Shown one piece after another: positions 37,244-47,169 of a stretch of 64,000 nucleotides of DNA. Source of the DNA: Blattabacterium cuenoti (GTDB lineage Bacteria; Bacteroidota; Bacteroidia; Flavobacteriales; Blattabacteriaceae); contig NZ_CP059190.1 of the NCBI RefSeq assembly GCF_014251555.1, positions 44,701-108,700 of the forward strand. The letters run 5' to 3'. The stretch's first letter is position 1. The number at the start of each line of letters is the position of its first letter. The notes under the pieces were generated by a model. It ran no database searches. It saw only the letters and a list, made by a program, of their open reading frames with translations, and was not told the origin of the DNA. A program made the position numbers and the translations under genes.

Positions 37244-38173
37244 TTATGAAATATTTTTTTTGATTTCTTCTAATATTTCTCTTCCTCCTTCTTTTAAAAT
37301 TTCTTCAGCACACTGAAATCCAATCATATCATAATTAGTGCCTATCTTCGTTTTTTTAATTTTATGCATTCCATCTAAACTGAGCAATATTCCAGTAAAA
37401 TAAATAATTTGATTTTTGACAATGGCATGAGCTCCTATAGGACTTATGCATCCACCTCCTAAAGTTTTTAAAAATTGACGTTCTATATTTGCAGATAATC
37501 TAGTTTCTTGATCATCTAATTTTTTAATTAGACAATTAATATTGTCATTTTTTTCAAGAGTAGATACAACAATAACCCCTTGTCCTGGAGAAGGAATCAT
37601 CCAATCTAAAACTTTACAATTAAAAGATTTAAAATTATTTAATATCCCTAGGCGATCTAAACCTACTTTAGCAAAAATAGAACCTTTCCAAGGATTTTTT
37701 TGTAATTTTTTTAATCTAGTATTTATATTTCCCCTTAAATCAATCAGGCTATGATGTGGATAACGATTTTTCCAAAAAGCACCTCTTCTAATACTTCCAG
37801 TAGCTATTAGTGCATGAATTTTTGGATTGTATAAAAAATCATTTGACCCTTTATATACTAGTGAATCAAAAAAACTTCCTCTTTTTAAATAAGCAGATAA
37901 TATAATCCCTTTTGGTAAGTTGATAGGAACATCCTTTAAAGAGTGAATAGCTATATCAATTTTCCCTGAAAGCATAAACTGAGTCAGTTTTCTTGTAAAA
38001 ACTCCCACATTTTTTAATGTATGAATAGGAACATTTTGAATTAAATCTCCTTCAGATTTTATTTGAAATAAGTGAGAAAAATAACCTTCTTTCTTAAGTA
38101 ATTTTTGAACTTTTCTTGCTTGAAAAACAGCTAAAGGACTGTTTCGTGTGCCAACTCTAATGATTTTTTTCAA
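37244..38173 (-). CDS. hemC: Porphobilinogen deaminase (hydroxymethylbilane synthase)
   Basis: Polymerises four porphobilinogens into hydroxymethylbilane. The 309-residue protein starts with IRVGTRNSPLAVFQARKV. It has IDIAIHSLKDVP with the catalytic Asp, the substrate-binding GSIRRGAFW and LRGNINTRLKK, and the dipyrromethane-carrying Cys in LGGGCISPIGAHA. With hemD three genes downstream it supplies haem for the cytochromes encoded nearby. Confidence 0.95.
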   Translation of the reverse strand: MKKIIRVGTRNSPLAVFQARKVQKLLKKEGYFSHLFQIKSEGDLIQNVPIHTLKNVGVFTRKLTQFMLSGKIDIAIHSLKDVPINLPKGIILSAYLKRGSFFDSLVYKGSNDFLYNPKIHALIATGSIRRGAFWKNRYPHHSLIDLRGNINTRLKKLQKNPWKGSIFAKVGLDRLGILNNFKSFNCKVLDWMIPSPGQGVIVVSTLEKNDNINCLIKKLDDQETRLSANIERQFLKTLGGGCISPIGAHAIVKNQIIYFTGILLSLDGMHKIKKTKIGTNYDMIGFQCAEEILKEGGREILEEIKKNIS

Positions 38174-38221
38174 AAAATTATGGATTTAAATCATTGTTAT
38201 ACCATATAAAATTTAACAACT

Positions 38222-38857
38222 TTATAAATAAAAAGGGATAAATTTTTCAATATCATCGAATTCACTACCACAAAATTTAATGTAAGAAATGAAAGACATG
38301 TCGATAGCAGAAGGATAAACTTTAGTAAAAAATCTATTATTATAAAATAATTTTTGATCTATCAAATCAATATCCCCTATGAAATATACTTTTTCATTTT
38401 TAGTTAAGCATGTAAAAAAATCATCATGAATTTTTTTTCTAAAAATAGAACTTAATCTTTTTTTTGATTTATTGAATAATGAAGTATAAAATAAATCAGA
38501 TTTAGCATGTATCATTGGAATCAAAAATCCACTTTTTATATTTATTTTTTGACTCATAACAGTTAAAGTATCTACAGACAATAAAGGAATTCCTAGTGAA
38601 CTGCATAAACCTTTAGCTGCCGATACTCCGATTCTTAAAGAAGTATACGATCCTGGTCCTTTACTGACACAAACGGATTTCAAATCTTTAAGACGGATTT
38701 TAGAAATTTCTGTAGCATATCGTATAAATGTATGTAATTTCTCTGAATGAGAATATTGTTCAAAACACTCTTCGACAGAAATTATACATATTCCATTTTC
38801 AGCAATACTTACCGAACAATTTTTAGTAGAAGTTTCTAAATTTAGAATTAAAGACAT
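38222..38857 (-). CDS. tsaB: tRNA threonylcarbamoyladenosine biosynthesis protein TsaB
   Basis: Partner of TsaD/TsaE in making t6A37 on ANN-decoding tRNAs. The 211-residue protein opens with LILNLETSTKNCSVSI and has the SKGPGSYTSLRIGVSAAKGL motif typical of TsaB (about 67-86). It is truncated in the second half compared with E. coli but otherwise normal. It is divergent from nadE with a 31-base gap and sits upstream of hemC with about 48 bases between. Confidence 0.88.
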   Translation of the reverse strand: MSLILNLETSTKNCSVSIAENGICIISVEECFEQYSHSEKLHTFIRYATEISKIRLKDLKSVCVSKGPGSYTSLRIGVSAAKGLCSSLGIPLLSVDTLTVMSQKINIKSGFLIPMIHAKSDLFYTSLFNKSKKRLSSIFRKKIHDDFFTCLTKNEKVYFIGDIDLIDQKLFYNNRFFTKVYPSAIDMSFISYIKFCGSEFDDIEKFIPFYL

Positions 38858-38888
38858 ATAAATTTTAAAATTTTATTTTCTAAAAATT

Positions 38889-39677
38889 ATGAAAACAAAT
38901 ATGAAAACAAAAAAGATAATCAAATATATTGTATCCTGGTTAAAAGAATATGTTCATAAATCTAAATCAAATGGTTTGATAATTGGAATATCTGGAGGAA
39001 TAGATTCTTCTGTCACTTCTTTTTTAGCATCTATGACAAAATTTCCTACCATGATACTAGAAATGCCTATTTTAGAAAAAAAGAAAAATTTGTTATCAGC
39101 AAAACATGCAAAATTTTTGACTAACAAATTTTCAAACGTTTATTATCTAAAAAAAGATTTATCAATTTTATTCACTTCTTTTTGTCATATTATTAATAAA
39201 AAAATTAAAAGATCTTCTTTGGCATTAGCTAATGTTCAATCTCGTCTTCGAATGTTGACTTTATACTATTACGCTAACATGAAAAATTATCTTGTTATTG
39301 GAACTGGAAACAAGGTAGAAGATTTTGGTGTAGGTTTTTTTACTAAATATGGAGATGGAGGAGTAGATTTACATCCCATAGCCGATTTAACTAAAAGTGA
39401 AATTCGTTTGATTGCTAGTGAATTAAATATTGATAATGAAATACAAAAAGCAAAACCAACAGATGGACTTTGGGAAGATCAACGATCGGATGAAGAGCAA
39501 TTAGGAGCTACTTATGAGGAGTTGGAATGGGCTATGGAAATGATTAAAAAAAAAGATTATAATTTTTTGAAAGAAAAAGAACACGAAATTTTGAAAAAAT
39601 ATCAAATCTTAAATCAAAAGAATAAGCACAAAATGATACTTATTCCTGTTTGCAAAATTCCTTCTTTTCTGAAATAA
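38889..39677 (+). CDS. nadE: NH3-dependent NAD+ synthetase
   Basis: Amidates nicotinate adenine dinucleotide to NAD+. The 262-residue protein has the PP-loop GISGGIDSSV (about 33-42), LANVQSRLRMLTLYYYAN, VIGTGNKVEDFGVGFFTKYGDGG and KAKPTDGLWEDQRSDE, all typical of the ammonia-using form. There is no glutaminase domain. It has a Met-rich start (MKTNMKTKK), and ATG 38901 is also possible. Confidence 0.93.
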   Translation: MKTNMKTKKIIKYIVSWLKEYVHKSKSNGLIIGISGGIDSSVTSFLASMTKFPTMILEMPILEKKKNLLSAKHAKFLTNKFSNVYYLKKDLSILFTSFCHIINKKIKRSSLALANVQSRLRMLTLYYYANMKNYLVIGTGNKVEDFGVGFFTKYGDGGVDLHPIADLTKSEIRLIASELNIDNEIQKAKPTDGLWEDQRSDEEQLGATYEELEWAMEMIKKKDYNFLKEKEHEILKKYQILNQKNKHKMILIPVCKIPSFLK

Positions 39678-39724
39678 ATAAAAATCAAAAAACATGTGAA
39701 TGCAACCATACAAAATCCTTTTTG

Positions 39725-39732
39725 TAACTTTG
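39725..39732 (+). promoter_or_regulatory. Candidate -7 element for folE
   Basis: TAACTTTG is an exact TAnnTTTG match, 29 bases before the ATG at 39762, in the nadE-folE gap. No clear -33 element is seen. Confidence 0.35.
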
Positions 39733-39761
39733 TCCACTTATCTACGGATTAAGTTCATTTT

Positions 39762-40439
39762 ATGATGGAAGAAAAACAGAAAAAAATTTTAAAAAAAAAA
39801 AACATTAATTATATTTTGAATTATTCAATCAATCATGAAAGGTCTTCACAAAAACAGGCTTTTTTGATGAGTGATGAAGAAAAAATTGAAAAAATAGAAA
39901 AACATTTTTTTCAGATTATGAAAATATTAGGTTTAGATATGACTGACGATAGTTTACGACGCACTCCCAAACGTGTAGCAAAAATGTTTATTCAAGAAAT
40001 ATTTAGCGGTCTTAATCCAAAAAATACTCCTAAGCCTTCTATTTTTGAAAATAAATATAAGTATAATCAAATGTTGATCGAAAAAAATATAACAGTTTAT
40101 TCCACTTGTGAACATCATTTTCTTCCTATTGTAGGAAAAGCTCATGTTGGTTATATTTCTAATGGAAAGGTAGTCGGCCTTTCTAAAATTAATAGAATTG
40201 TGAATTTTTATGCAAAAAGACCACAAGTTCAAGAACGTTTAACCATCCAAATTGTTGAATCTTTAAAAAAAATGTTAGAGACCCAAGATGTAGCATGTGT
40301 GATAGAAGCAAAACACTTATGTGTTAATTCTCGTGGAATTAGAGATATAGATAGTAGGACTGTAACAACCGAACTAGTAGGATCTTTTAAAAACAATTCA
40401 GAAATTCGAAGAGAATTTTTACATCACATTGGAATTTAG
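39762..40439 (+). CDS. folE: GTP cyclohydrolase I
   Basis: Converts GTP to dihydroneopterin triphosphate, the first step of folate synthesis. The 225-residue protein has the zinc and catalytic motifs STCEHHFLPIVGKAHVGYI, KINRIVNFYAKRPQVQERL and IEAKHLCVNSRGI. The first 35 residues are Lys/Asn rich and contain an in-frame run of 12 A (39791-39802). ATG 39867 (MSDEEKIEKIEKHF) would give about 190 residues, closer to the core family length, and could be the true start. cysS follows 2 bases after the stop. Confidence 0.94.
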   Translation: MMEEKQKKILKKKNINYILNYSINHERSSQKQAFLMSDEEKIEKIEKHFFQIMKILGLDMTDDSLRRTPKRVAKMFIQEIFSGLNPKNTPKPSIFENKYKYNQMLIEKNITVYSTCEHHFLPIVGKAHVGYISNGKVVGLSKINRIVNFYAKRPQVQERLTIQIVESLKKMLETQDVACVIEAKHLCVNSRGIRDIDSRTVTTELVGSFKNNSEIRREFLHHIGI

Positions 40440-40441
40440 AA

Positions 40442-41917
40442 ATGGATATGGAAAATCATATGCAAAAGAATTTAAAAATATATAATTCTTTAACAGGTAA
40501 AAAAGAATTATTTAAACCTATTCATGAAAAACATGTAGGAATTTATGTTTGTGGTCCTACAGTTTATAATCACTTGCATTTGGGAAATTGTCGTACATTC
40601 ATATCATTTGATATTGTTTTTCGTTACTTAAAACATTTAGGTTATAAAGTTCGTTATGTTAGAAATATTACTGATGTTGGACATTTAGAAAATGAAGAAA
40701 ATGATTTAGAAGATAAAATTTCTAAAAGATCTCGCTTGGAAGGACTTGAACCTATGGAAATAGTTCAAAAATATACTCTTTCTTTTCATAATTTATTAAG
40801 CATTTTAAATGTTCAGTCTCCAAGCATAGAACCTACAGCAACGGGTCATATCATAGAACAAATAGATATGATTAAAGAATTAATTAAAAAAAATTTAGCA
40901 TATGAAATAAATGGTTCTGTTTATTTCAATTTAAAAGAATATAAAAAGTTATATTTTTACGGAATTCTTAGCAAGAACAAAATCGATAAACTTTTTAATC
41001 AAAAATTAAATTTTTCAGAAGAAAAACGTAATCCACAAGATTTTTCTCTTTGGAAAAGAGCTCATACTAGTCATATTATGAGTTGGAATTCTCCATGGGG
41101 AAAAGGATTTCCTGGTTGGCATATAGAATGTACTGCTATGAGCACAAAATATTTGGGAGAAATTTTTGATATTCATGGAGGTGGTATAGATCTAAAATTT
41201 CCTCATCACGAATGTGAATTAGCACAAGCTATAGGTGTTTATAACAAAAAATATCTTGCACACTATTGGATGCATACTAATCTGTTAACTTTAAATGGAA
41301 AAAAAATGAGTAAATCCACAGGAAATTTTTTAGAATTAAAAGATATCATTCACTCCCACAATAAATTTTGTCAAAAACCTTTTTTTCCTAGTATTATCAG
41401 ATTTTTCATTTTGCAATCTCATTATAGAAGCGTTATGAATTTTTCAAATCAAGGACTCATGAATGCAGAAAAAGGATATGATAGAATCATGAAAGCTGTC
41501 AAAATATTAAAAGATTTCCATCCGAAAACATTAACAAAAAATCATCACATTTTTGATGTGTTTCATTGGATTCAATGTTGTTATAAAGCTATCAATGACG
41601 ATTTTAATATTCCTCTATTGATTTCTCACTTATTTAAAGCTACTCAGGTTATTAATTTTTTGAATGATATAGAAAAAACCCATGTCAATTTATTGAAAAA
41701 ATATATGATTTATTTTGTTTTTGATATTCTTGGTCTTCAAGAAAAAGAACAAAAAGCAGAAAAAAATCCTTCTGAAGAAAAATTGAAAATACTTATCGAA
41801 AGATTAATCAAATTTCGAACAGAAGCAAGAAAACAAAAAAATTGGATCTTATCAGATAGGATTCGCAAAGAACTATCCCAGATAGGAATTCCATTTCATG
41901 ACGAAAAATTATTTTAA
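40442..41917 (+). CDS. cysS: Cysteinyl-tRNA synthetase
   Basis: Class I synthetase for Cys. The 491-residue protein has the zinc-site Cys and HIGH-like motif in CGPTVYNHLHLGNCRT (about 32-47), further zinc ligands in HIECTAMS and HHECELAQ, and the KMSKS loop in GKKMSKSTGN. A C-terminal helical DALR domain follows. Its last 9 bases overlap the convergent trans-sulfuration gene. Start ATG 40442; ATG 40448 is also possible. Confidence 0.96.
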   Translation: MDMENHMQKNLKIYNSLTGKKELFKPIHEKHVGIYVCGPTVYNHLHLGNCRTFISFDIVFRYLKHLGYKVRYVRNITDVGHLENEENDLEDKISKRSRLEGLEPMEIVQKYTLSFHNLLSILNVQSPSIEPTATGHIIEQIDMIKELIKKNLAYEINGSVYFNLKEYKKLYFYGILSKNKIDKLFNQKLNFSEEKRNPQDFSLWKRAHTSHIMSWNSPWGKGFPGWHIECTAMSTKYLGEIFDIHGGGIDLKFPHHECELAQAIGVYNKKYLAHYWMHTNLLTLNGKKMSKSTGNFLELKDIIHSHNKFCQKPFFPSIIRFFILQSHYRSVMNFSNQGLMNAEKGYDRIMKAVKILKDFHPKTLTKNHHIFDVFHWIQCCYKAINDDFNIPLLISHLFKATQVINFLNDIEKTHVNLLKKYMIYFVFDILGLQEKEQKAEKNPSEEKLKILIERLIKFRTEARKQKNWILSDRIRKELSQIGIPFHDEKLF

Positions 41918-43054
41918 GGCTTGATCTATATCTTCTATAAGATCTTCTACGTTTTCTATTCCAAGAGATAAACGAATGAGAGAATCCTGTATTCCAGCAT
42001 TTATTCTAACTTCCAAAGGAGTAGATTTGTGAGTCATAGTGGATGGATGACAAATTAAACTTTTTGTTCCTCCTAAGCTTTCTGCTAGTTTAAACAGTTT
42101 AGTCGATGTCACAATTTTCTTTGCTGATTCTATTGTATCATTTTGAAGACTAAAAGAAACAATTCCTCCAAAATATCGTTGTTGTTTTACTGCTATTAAA
42201 TGATTTTTGTGATGTGATAATCCAGGATAATAAACCTTATCAACGTAGGAACCTTTTTTAGTTTCTAAAAAAGAAGCAACTTGAAATGCATTTTTAGATT
42301 GTTTTTGAACACGTAAATACAAAGTTTGACAACCTCTTATTGTTAACCAACAATCAATAGGAGATAAAACTCCTCCAGTAGCATTTTGAATGTATTTCAA
42401 TTTTTCATATAAATCTGGATCTTTTACTGTAATTAATCCAGCTAATACATCTGAATGTCCTGCCAAATACTTTGTAGCACTATGAATGATTATATCTGCA
42501 CCTAACTTGAGAGGATTTTGAATAGCAGGAGAAGCAAAAGTATTATCTACTACAATCAATACTTTTGGATTTTTCTTTTTTGATTTTTTACTAATATATT
42601 CTATATCAGATATTTTCAAGGTAGGGTTTGTAGGGGTTTCCAACCAAACCAATTTCGTATTATTAGAAATAACTGATATAGTTTTTTCTGCATTAGTTGT
42701 ATCTACAAACTTAGTATTAAGTCCTAATTTTTTATACAAATTCAATAAACGAAAAGTACCTCCATAAATATCATCTACAGCTACTATTTCATCTCCATAT
42801 TTTAATAATTTTAAAACAGCATCGACAGATGCTAATCCTGAAGAAAACGCTAAACTCGCATAACCAGATTCTAAATCAGTGATTAAACGTTCCAGAATCT
42901 TTCTTGTAGGATTATTTGTTCTTGTGTAATCAAATCCTTTATGAACTCCAGGAGATTCTTGTACATAAGTTGATGTTTGATATATTGGTGTAGAAATAGC
43001 ACCTGTAAGAGGATCTGATAAAATGTTTTGAATGAGCTTTGTTTCTTCCTTCAT
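41909..43054 (-). CDS. Trans-sulfuration PLP enzyme (cystathionine gamma-synthase / beta-lyase family)
   Basis: A 381-residue Cys/Met metabolism PLP enzyme. It has the substrate-binding YTRTNNPTRKILE near residue 44, SGLASVDAVLKLLKYGDEI, the PLP-contacting VVDNTFASP, and the Schiff-base lysine in HSATKYLAGHSDVLAG (about 190-205). The C-terminal SLGGTKSLICHPSTMTH is also standard. Sequence alone does not separate gamma-synthase (metB), beta-lyase (metC) and gamma-lyase. The context next to cysS fits sulfur amino acid metabolism. Confidence 0.85.
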   Translation of the reverse strand: MKEETKLIQNILSDPLTGAISTPIYQTSTYVQESPGVHKGFDYTRTNNPTRKILERLITDLESGYASLAFSSGLASVDAVLKLLKYGDEIVAVDDIYGGTFRLLNLYKKLGLNTKFVDTTNAEKTISVISNNTKLVWLETPTNPTLKISDIEYISKKSKKKNPKVLIVVDNTFASPAIQNPLKLGADIIIHSATKYLAGHSDVLAGLITVKDPDLYEKLKYIQNATGGVLSPIDCWLTIRGCQTLYLRVQKQSKNAFQVASFLETKKGSYVDKVYYPGLSHHKNHLIAVKQQRYFGGIVSFSLQNDTIESAKKIVTSTKLFKLAESLGGTKSLICHPSTMTHKSTPLEVRINAGIQDSLIRLSLGIENVEDLIEDIDQALK

Positions 43055-43093
43055 TGTAAGTAAATAAATAAAATTTCATAACAATATTGTATG

Positions 43094-43101
43094 CAAATGT
43101 A
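43094..43101 (-). promoter_or_regulatory. Candidate -7 element for the trans-sulfuration gene
   Basis: On the minus strand this reads TACATTTG, an exact TAnnTTTG match, about 40 bases upstream of the ATG at 43054. The nearest TTTG upstream is spaced 26 bases, longer than usual. Confidence 0.35.
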
Positions 43102-43173
43102 CTCAAAAAATGAAAATACAATTTTTTCAAAAAATTATTTTGAAAAAAACAATACTTTCTTTTGGAAAAAATC

Positions 43174-43181
43174 TAAATTTG
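43174..43181 (+). promoter_or_regulatory. Candidate -7 element for the atp operon
   Basis: TAAATTTG is an exact TAnnTTTG match, 25 bases before the atpB ATG. A TTTG lies 9 bases upstream and another 31 bases upstream; neither is at the canonical spacing. Confidence 0.4.
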
Positions 43182-43206
43182 TTTCCTGTTTTTTTATTCT
43201 TAACAA

Positions 43207-44268
43207 ATGATTTCAAAAAATTTGTTATTCTTGTTTTTGTCTTTTCTTTTTCTTTTGTATTCTAATACTGAAATTCAAAATGACAAACATCAGGACAGTA
43301 AAAATAAAATGGACATAGCTAATACAATTTTTGAGCATGTCAGTGATTCTCATGAATGGCACATTGCTGGTTCTCACAATAATGGCGGAATTGTTTTATT
43401 CCTGCCTGTCATTTTGTGGAATCATGGATTAGAAATTTTTTCTTCATCTAAATTATCATGTGAAAAAGTGTTTAAAGGAAAATATGGATATTATAAAATG
43501 TTTCAGGGTAAAATATATAATACTAATTCAATTGGAAGATTTCATTTCGATTCAAAAGGAATTCCAATTAATGATAAACCTTGGGATTTTTCTATTACAA
43601 AAAATGTGGTTGCTCTTTTAATTTCTTTTTTTCTGTTATGTTATCTCTTTATGCGAATGAAACAGAATTATAAAAATTATCAAATTAAATGGAGTTTAGG
43701 TATTTTTTTAGAATTTTTGATTTTGTTTATACGTGATGAAATAGTGATTCCTAATATTGGAGAAAAAAAATACAAAACTTATCTACCTTTTTTGTTAACA
43801 TCTTTTTTCTTTATATTATTTAATAATTTGATGGGTCTTATTCCAGGATTTCCAAACGTTACTGGAAACATAAATATTACATTTGTTTTGGCTATAAGTA
43901 CATTTATCATTACCAATATAAATGCAAGCAAAAGTTATTGGAAACATACTTTTTGGATGCCCGGAGTTCCAATAGGAATTCGATTTTTATTAGCTCCTAT
44001 AGAGTTTATTGGAATTTTCATTAGACCATTAACTTTGTGTATTCGTTTGTTTGCTAATATAACTGCTGGACATATAATTATTTTAAGTTTTATTTGTCTT
44101 ATTTTTATTTTTAAAAATTTTTTCATAGCCGGTTTTTCCATAATTTTCGGTTTTTTCATTTCTATGTTAGAAATTATGGTAGCCTTTTTGCAAGCTTTTA
44201 TTTTTACTACTTTATCTTCTTTGCTTATAGGAATGGCTGTCAAAAATTATGAAAGTGAAACGCATTAA
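43207..44268 (+). CDS. atpB: ATP synthase F0 subunit a
   Basis: Proton-channel subunit of the F-type ATP synthase. The 353-residue protein carries the long N-terminal extension seen in Bacteroidota, with a signal-like start and periplasmic segments SDSHEWHIAG and FLPVILWNHGLEIFSSSK. The conserved channel region LMGLIPGFPNVTGNIN and the essential Arg in IRPLTLCIRLFANITAGHI follow. First gene of atpBEFHAG. atpD and atpC are absent, as expected for the phylum, where they map elsewhere. Confidence 0.94.
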   Translation: MISKNLLFLFLSFLFLLYSNTEIQNDKHQDSKNKMDIANTIFEHVSDSHEWHIAGSHNNGGIVLFLPVILWNHGLEIFSSSKLSCEKVFKGKYGYYKMFQGKIYNTNSIGRFHFDSKGIPINDKPWDFSITKNVVALLISFFLLCYLFMRMKQNYKNYQIKWSLGIFLEFLILFIRDEIVIPNIGEKKYKTYLPFLLTSFFFILFNNLMGLIPGFPNVTGNINITFVLAISTFIITNINASKSYWKHTFWMPGVPIGIRFLLAPIEFIGIFIRPLTLCIRLFANITAGHIIILSFICLIFIFKNFFIAGFSIIFGFFISMLEIMVAFLQAFIFTTLSSLLIGMAVKNYESETH

Positions 44269-44280
44269 AATATTAATCAT

Positions 44281-44508
44281 ATGGATATAGATTTAACTTA
44301 CTCTGGATTAGCAGCTTTAGGATCGGGGCTTGCAGTAGTTGGAGCAGGACTGGGAATTGGAAAAATAGGTAGTTCTGCAATGGATGCTATTGCTAGACAA
44401 CCTGAAGCTTCAGGAAAAATACAGAATGCAATGATTATTGCAGCTGCACTGATTGAAGGAGCAGCCCTTTTTGGAATAGTTACTACATTGTTAGCCGTAT
44501 TTAAATAA
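44281..44508 (+). CDS. atpE: ATP synthase F0 subunit c
   Basis: A 75-residue hairpin of two membrane helices forming the rotor ring. The glycine-rich first helix (GSGLAVVGAGLGIGKIG), the polar loop ARQPEASGKIQ and the proton-carrying Glu in ALIEGAALFG are all present. The residues around the Glu look like a proton rather than a sodium type. It lies 12 bases after atpB and 12 before atpF. Confidence 0.96.
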   Translation: MDIDLTYSGLAALGSGLAVVGAGLGIGKIGSSAMDAIARQPEASGKIQNAMIIAAALIEGAALFGIVTTLLAVFK

Positions 44509-44520
44509 TTTTTTTTAAAG

Positions 44521-45012
44521 ATGGATCTGGTTACACCTTCTGTTGGATTGATTGTTTGGCATACTATAATATTTGTAATCCTCATATTGTTCCTTTCTAA
44601 ATTTGCTTGGAAGCCGATCATGAATTTTATTGATCAAAGAGAAGAAAAAATTAGAATGTCTATTGAAAAGGCGGATCAAGTGAAAAATGAATTGAAAGAT
44701 ATAGAAAATCAGAAAGAAAAAATATTAAAAGAAACTCGTGTGAAAAGAGATATGATTTTGAAAGAGGCTATTCAAATTAGAGAAAAAATCAAACTAAAAG
44801 CAAAAGAAGAAAGTTTGATAGAAAAGAAAAAGATTCTAGAAGAATCAAAAAAAAGTATTCAAATAGAAAGAGAAGCTGCTATTTATAAATTAAAAAATCA
44901 AATAGGAGACATTTCTATCCAAATAGCTGAAAAAATATTAATAAAAGAGCTAAATCAAACAAACCAACAAGATAAGTTGATTAAAGAATTAACAGATAAA
45001 TTATTATATTGA
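44521..45012 (+). CDS. atpF: ATP synthase F0 subunit b
   Basis: A 163-residue peripheral stalk subunit: one N-terminal membrane helix (LIVWHTIIFVILILFLSKFAW), then FIDQREEKIRMSIEKADQ and a long charged coiled coil. It ends with the delta-binding AEKILIKELNQTNQQDKLI. The overlap with the upstream end of the atpH frame suggests coupling. Confidence 0.94.
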   Translation: MDLVTPSVGLIVWHTIIFVILILFLSKFAWKPIMNFIDQREEKIRMSIEKADQVKNELKDIENQKEKILKETRVKRDMILKEAIQIREKIKLKAKEESLIEKKKILEESKKSIQIEREAAIYKLKNQIGDISIQIAEKILIKELNQTNQQDKLIKELTDKLLY

Positions 45013-45023
45013 TTGATATCAAA

Positions 45024-45566
45024 ATGTTTTCAAGCAAAATAATTAAACATTACGCTAGAGTTTTTTTTGAATTTTCTAATAAAAATGATTTTTTTTATCA
45101 TAAAGTCAAAAAGGTATTTTCTTTATTGTATCAAAATGTGGATTTAAGTAAGATTCTTTCTACCCCATTATTAAGTTCTAAAAAAAAAATAATAATTTTC
45201 AAAAAAATTCTTTATCCTTTTGATATTTTCCTTTTTCAATTTGTAAAACTTTTAATCATACGAAAAAGAGAATCTCTTTTAAGAGAAATTTTTTTAGAAT
45301 ATCAAGAAATATATAAAAAAGAAAAAAAAGGACTTATAAAATGTATTGTTATTTCCGCATTTCCTTTAAGTATAGATATGCAAAAAATAATTACACATAA
45401 AATTAAAATGAGTCCTAAGTATCAGAAAAAAAAAATTCACATAATTAATAAAGCTGATCCATCTATCATTGGAGGTTTTTTGTTTCGTATAGGATACGAA
45501 GAATGGAATTTTAGCGTTAAAGAGCATTTATTTTGTATTAAAAAATATTTAAAAATTCTTAAATAA
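45024..45566 (+). CDS. atpH: ATP synthase F1 subunit delta
   Basis: About 180 residues from ATG 45024 ([18 protein letters not shown]); a TTG five codons upstream overlaps the atpF stop. OSCP/delta family features are the N-terminal helical bundle ([21 protein letters not shown]) and the C-terminal [23 protein letters not shown]. It joins the stalk to the F1 head. Divergent, as is usual for this subunit, but its position is diagnostic. Confidence 0.92.
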   Translation: MFSSKIIKHYARVFFEFSNKNDFFYHKVKKVFSLLYQNVDLSKILSTPLLSSKKKIIIFKKILYPFDIFLFQFVKLLIIRKRESLLREIFLEYQEIYKKEKKGLIKCIVISAFPLSIDMQKIITHKIKMSPKYQKKKIHIINKADPSIIGGFLFRIGYEEWNFSVKEHLFCIKKYLKILK

Positions 45567-45579
45567 AGATTTTATTTTC

Positions 45580-47160
45580 ATGTCAGATTTAAAATATTCT
45601 GAAATATCATCGATTCTTAAAGAACAATTATCAAATTTTCAATTTGAATCAAAATTATCTGAATCTGGTATTATTATTCAAGTAGGAGATGGAGTAGCTA
45701 GATCTTTTGGTCTCAATTCCGCTTTTTATGGAGAATTAGTAGAATTTCAGACCGGAATTAAAGGCATAGTTTTGAATCTTGAAGAAGATCACGTGAGTAT
45801 TGTTCTGCTTAGTCCATCAAAAAATATCAAAGAAGGAGATTTAGTTAAAAGAACAGGAAAGATTTTTTCTATAAAAGTCGGTGAAGGCATGTTAGGTCGT
45901 GTTATAGATACATTAGGAAATCCTATTGACGGAAAAGGACCTATAGGAGGAAAATTATTTGACATGCCTTTAGAAAGAAAAGCTCCAGGGGTCATTTACA
46001 GAGAGCCTGTCAAAGAACCCCTTCAAACTGGTATTAAATTTATAGATTCTATGATTCCCATAGGAAGAGGACAAAGAGAATTGATTATTGGAGACCGACA
46101 AACTGGAAAAACAACCATAGCTATTGATGCTATTATCAATCAGAAAAAATTTTATGAGAAAAATCAGACAGTTTATTGTATTTACGTAGCTGTTAGTCAA
46201 AAAGGATCTACAATAGCAAGAATTTACAATATATTGCAAGAAAAGGGAGCTATGCCTTACACAGTAATAGTTGCAGCTAAATCTTCTGATCCAGCTCCCA
46301 TGCAAGTTTTTGCTCCTTTTTCAGGAACTGCTATCGGAGAATATTTTCGTGATACTGGTCGTTCTTCTTTGGTTATATATGATGATCTATCAAAGCAAGC
46401 TGTCTCTTATAGAGAAATTTCTTTGTTATTACGACGTCCTCCTGGTCGAGAAGCATATCCGGGAGATGTTTTTTATTTACATTCTCGTCTTTTAGAACGT
46501 TCAGCTAAAATCATAAAAGATCAGAAAATGGCTGAAAAAATGAATGACATTCCAGAGTCTATTAAAAAAGAGATCAAAGGAGGAGGATCTTTAACTGCTT
46601 TACCTATTATTGAAACTCAATCTGGGGATATATCTTCTTATATTCCGACTAATGTAATTTCCATAACAGATGGACAAATTTTTTTAGAAAAAGATTTATT
46701 TCATTCTGGAATTCGTCCCGCAATTAATGAAAGTATATCAGTCTCTCGTGTAGGAGGATCTGCTCAAATTCAATCTATGAGAAAAATATCTGGAACTTTA
46801 AAATTAGATCAAGCTCAATTTAGAGAATTGGAATCTTTTTCAAAATTTGGTTCTGAATTAGATCCATCTACTATGGAAATTCTAAAAAAAGGAAAAATCA
46901 ACATAGAAATATTAAAACAATCTCCTCATTCTCCATATGATATAGCAGATCAAATAGCCATTATTTATGTTGGAACCAAAAATATATTAAAAAATATTCC
47001 TATTCATAAAATTTCAGATTTTGAAAAAGAATATCTTTTTTATTTGAAAGAAAAACATGAAGATTTATTAAATTCATTAAGAAATGGAATGCTTGATGAT
47101 CAAATATCTGGAATTTTGGAAAAAATAGCTTTGGAATTAAGCAATAAATATGTATGCTAA
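45580..47160 (+). CDS. atpA: ATP synthase F1 subunit alpha
   Basis: Non-catalytic nucleotide-binding subunit of F1. The 526-residue protein has the beta-barrel start ([17 protein letters not shown]), Walker [12 protein letters not shown] (about 170-180), the [13 protein letters not shown]alker B region, and the signature [19 protein letters not shown] with the arginine finger. The C-terminal helical domain is complete. Confidence 0.97.
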   Translation: MSDLKYSEISSILKEQLSNFQFESKLSESGIIIQVGDGVARSFGLNSAFYGELVEFQTGIKGIVLNLEEDHVSIVLLSPSKNIKEGDLVKRTGKIFSIKVGEGMLGRVIDTLGNPIDGKGPIGGKLFDMPLERKAPGVIYREPVKEPLQTGIKFIDSMIPIGRGQRELIIGDRQTGKTTIAIDAIINQKKFYEKNQTVYCIYVAVSQKGSTIARIYNILQEKGAMPYTVIVAAKSSDPAPMQVFAPFSGTAIGEYFRDTGRSSLVIYDDLSKQAVSYREISLLLRRPPGREAYPGDVFYLHSRLLERSAKIIKDQKMAEKMNDIPESIKKEIKGGGSLTALPIIETQSGDISSYIPTNVISITDGQIFLEKDLFHSGIRPAINESISVSRVGGSAQIQSMRKISGTLKLDQAQFRELESFSKFGSELDPSTMEILKKGKINIEILKQSPHSPYDIADQIAIIYVGTKNILKNIPIHKISDFEKEYLFYLKEKHEDLLNSLRNGMLDDQISGILEKIALELSNKYVC

Positions 47161-47169
47161 ATTTTTTTT

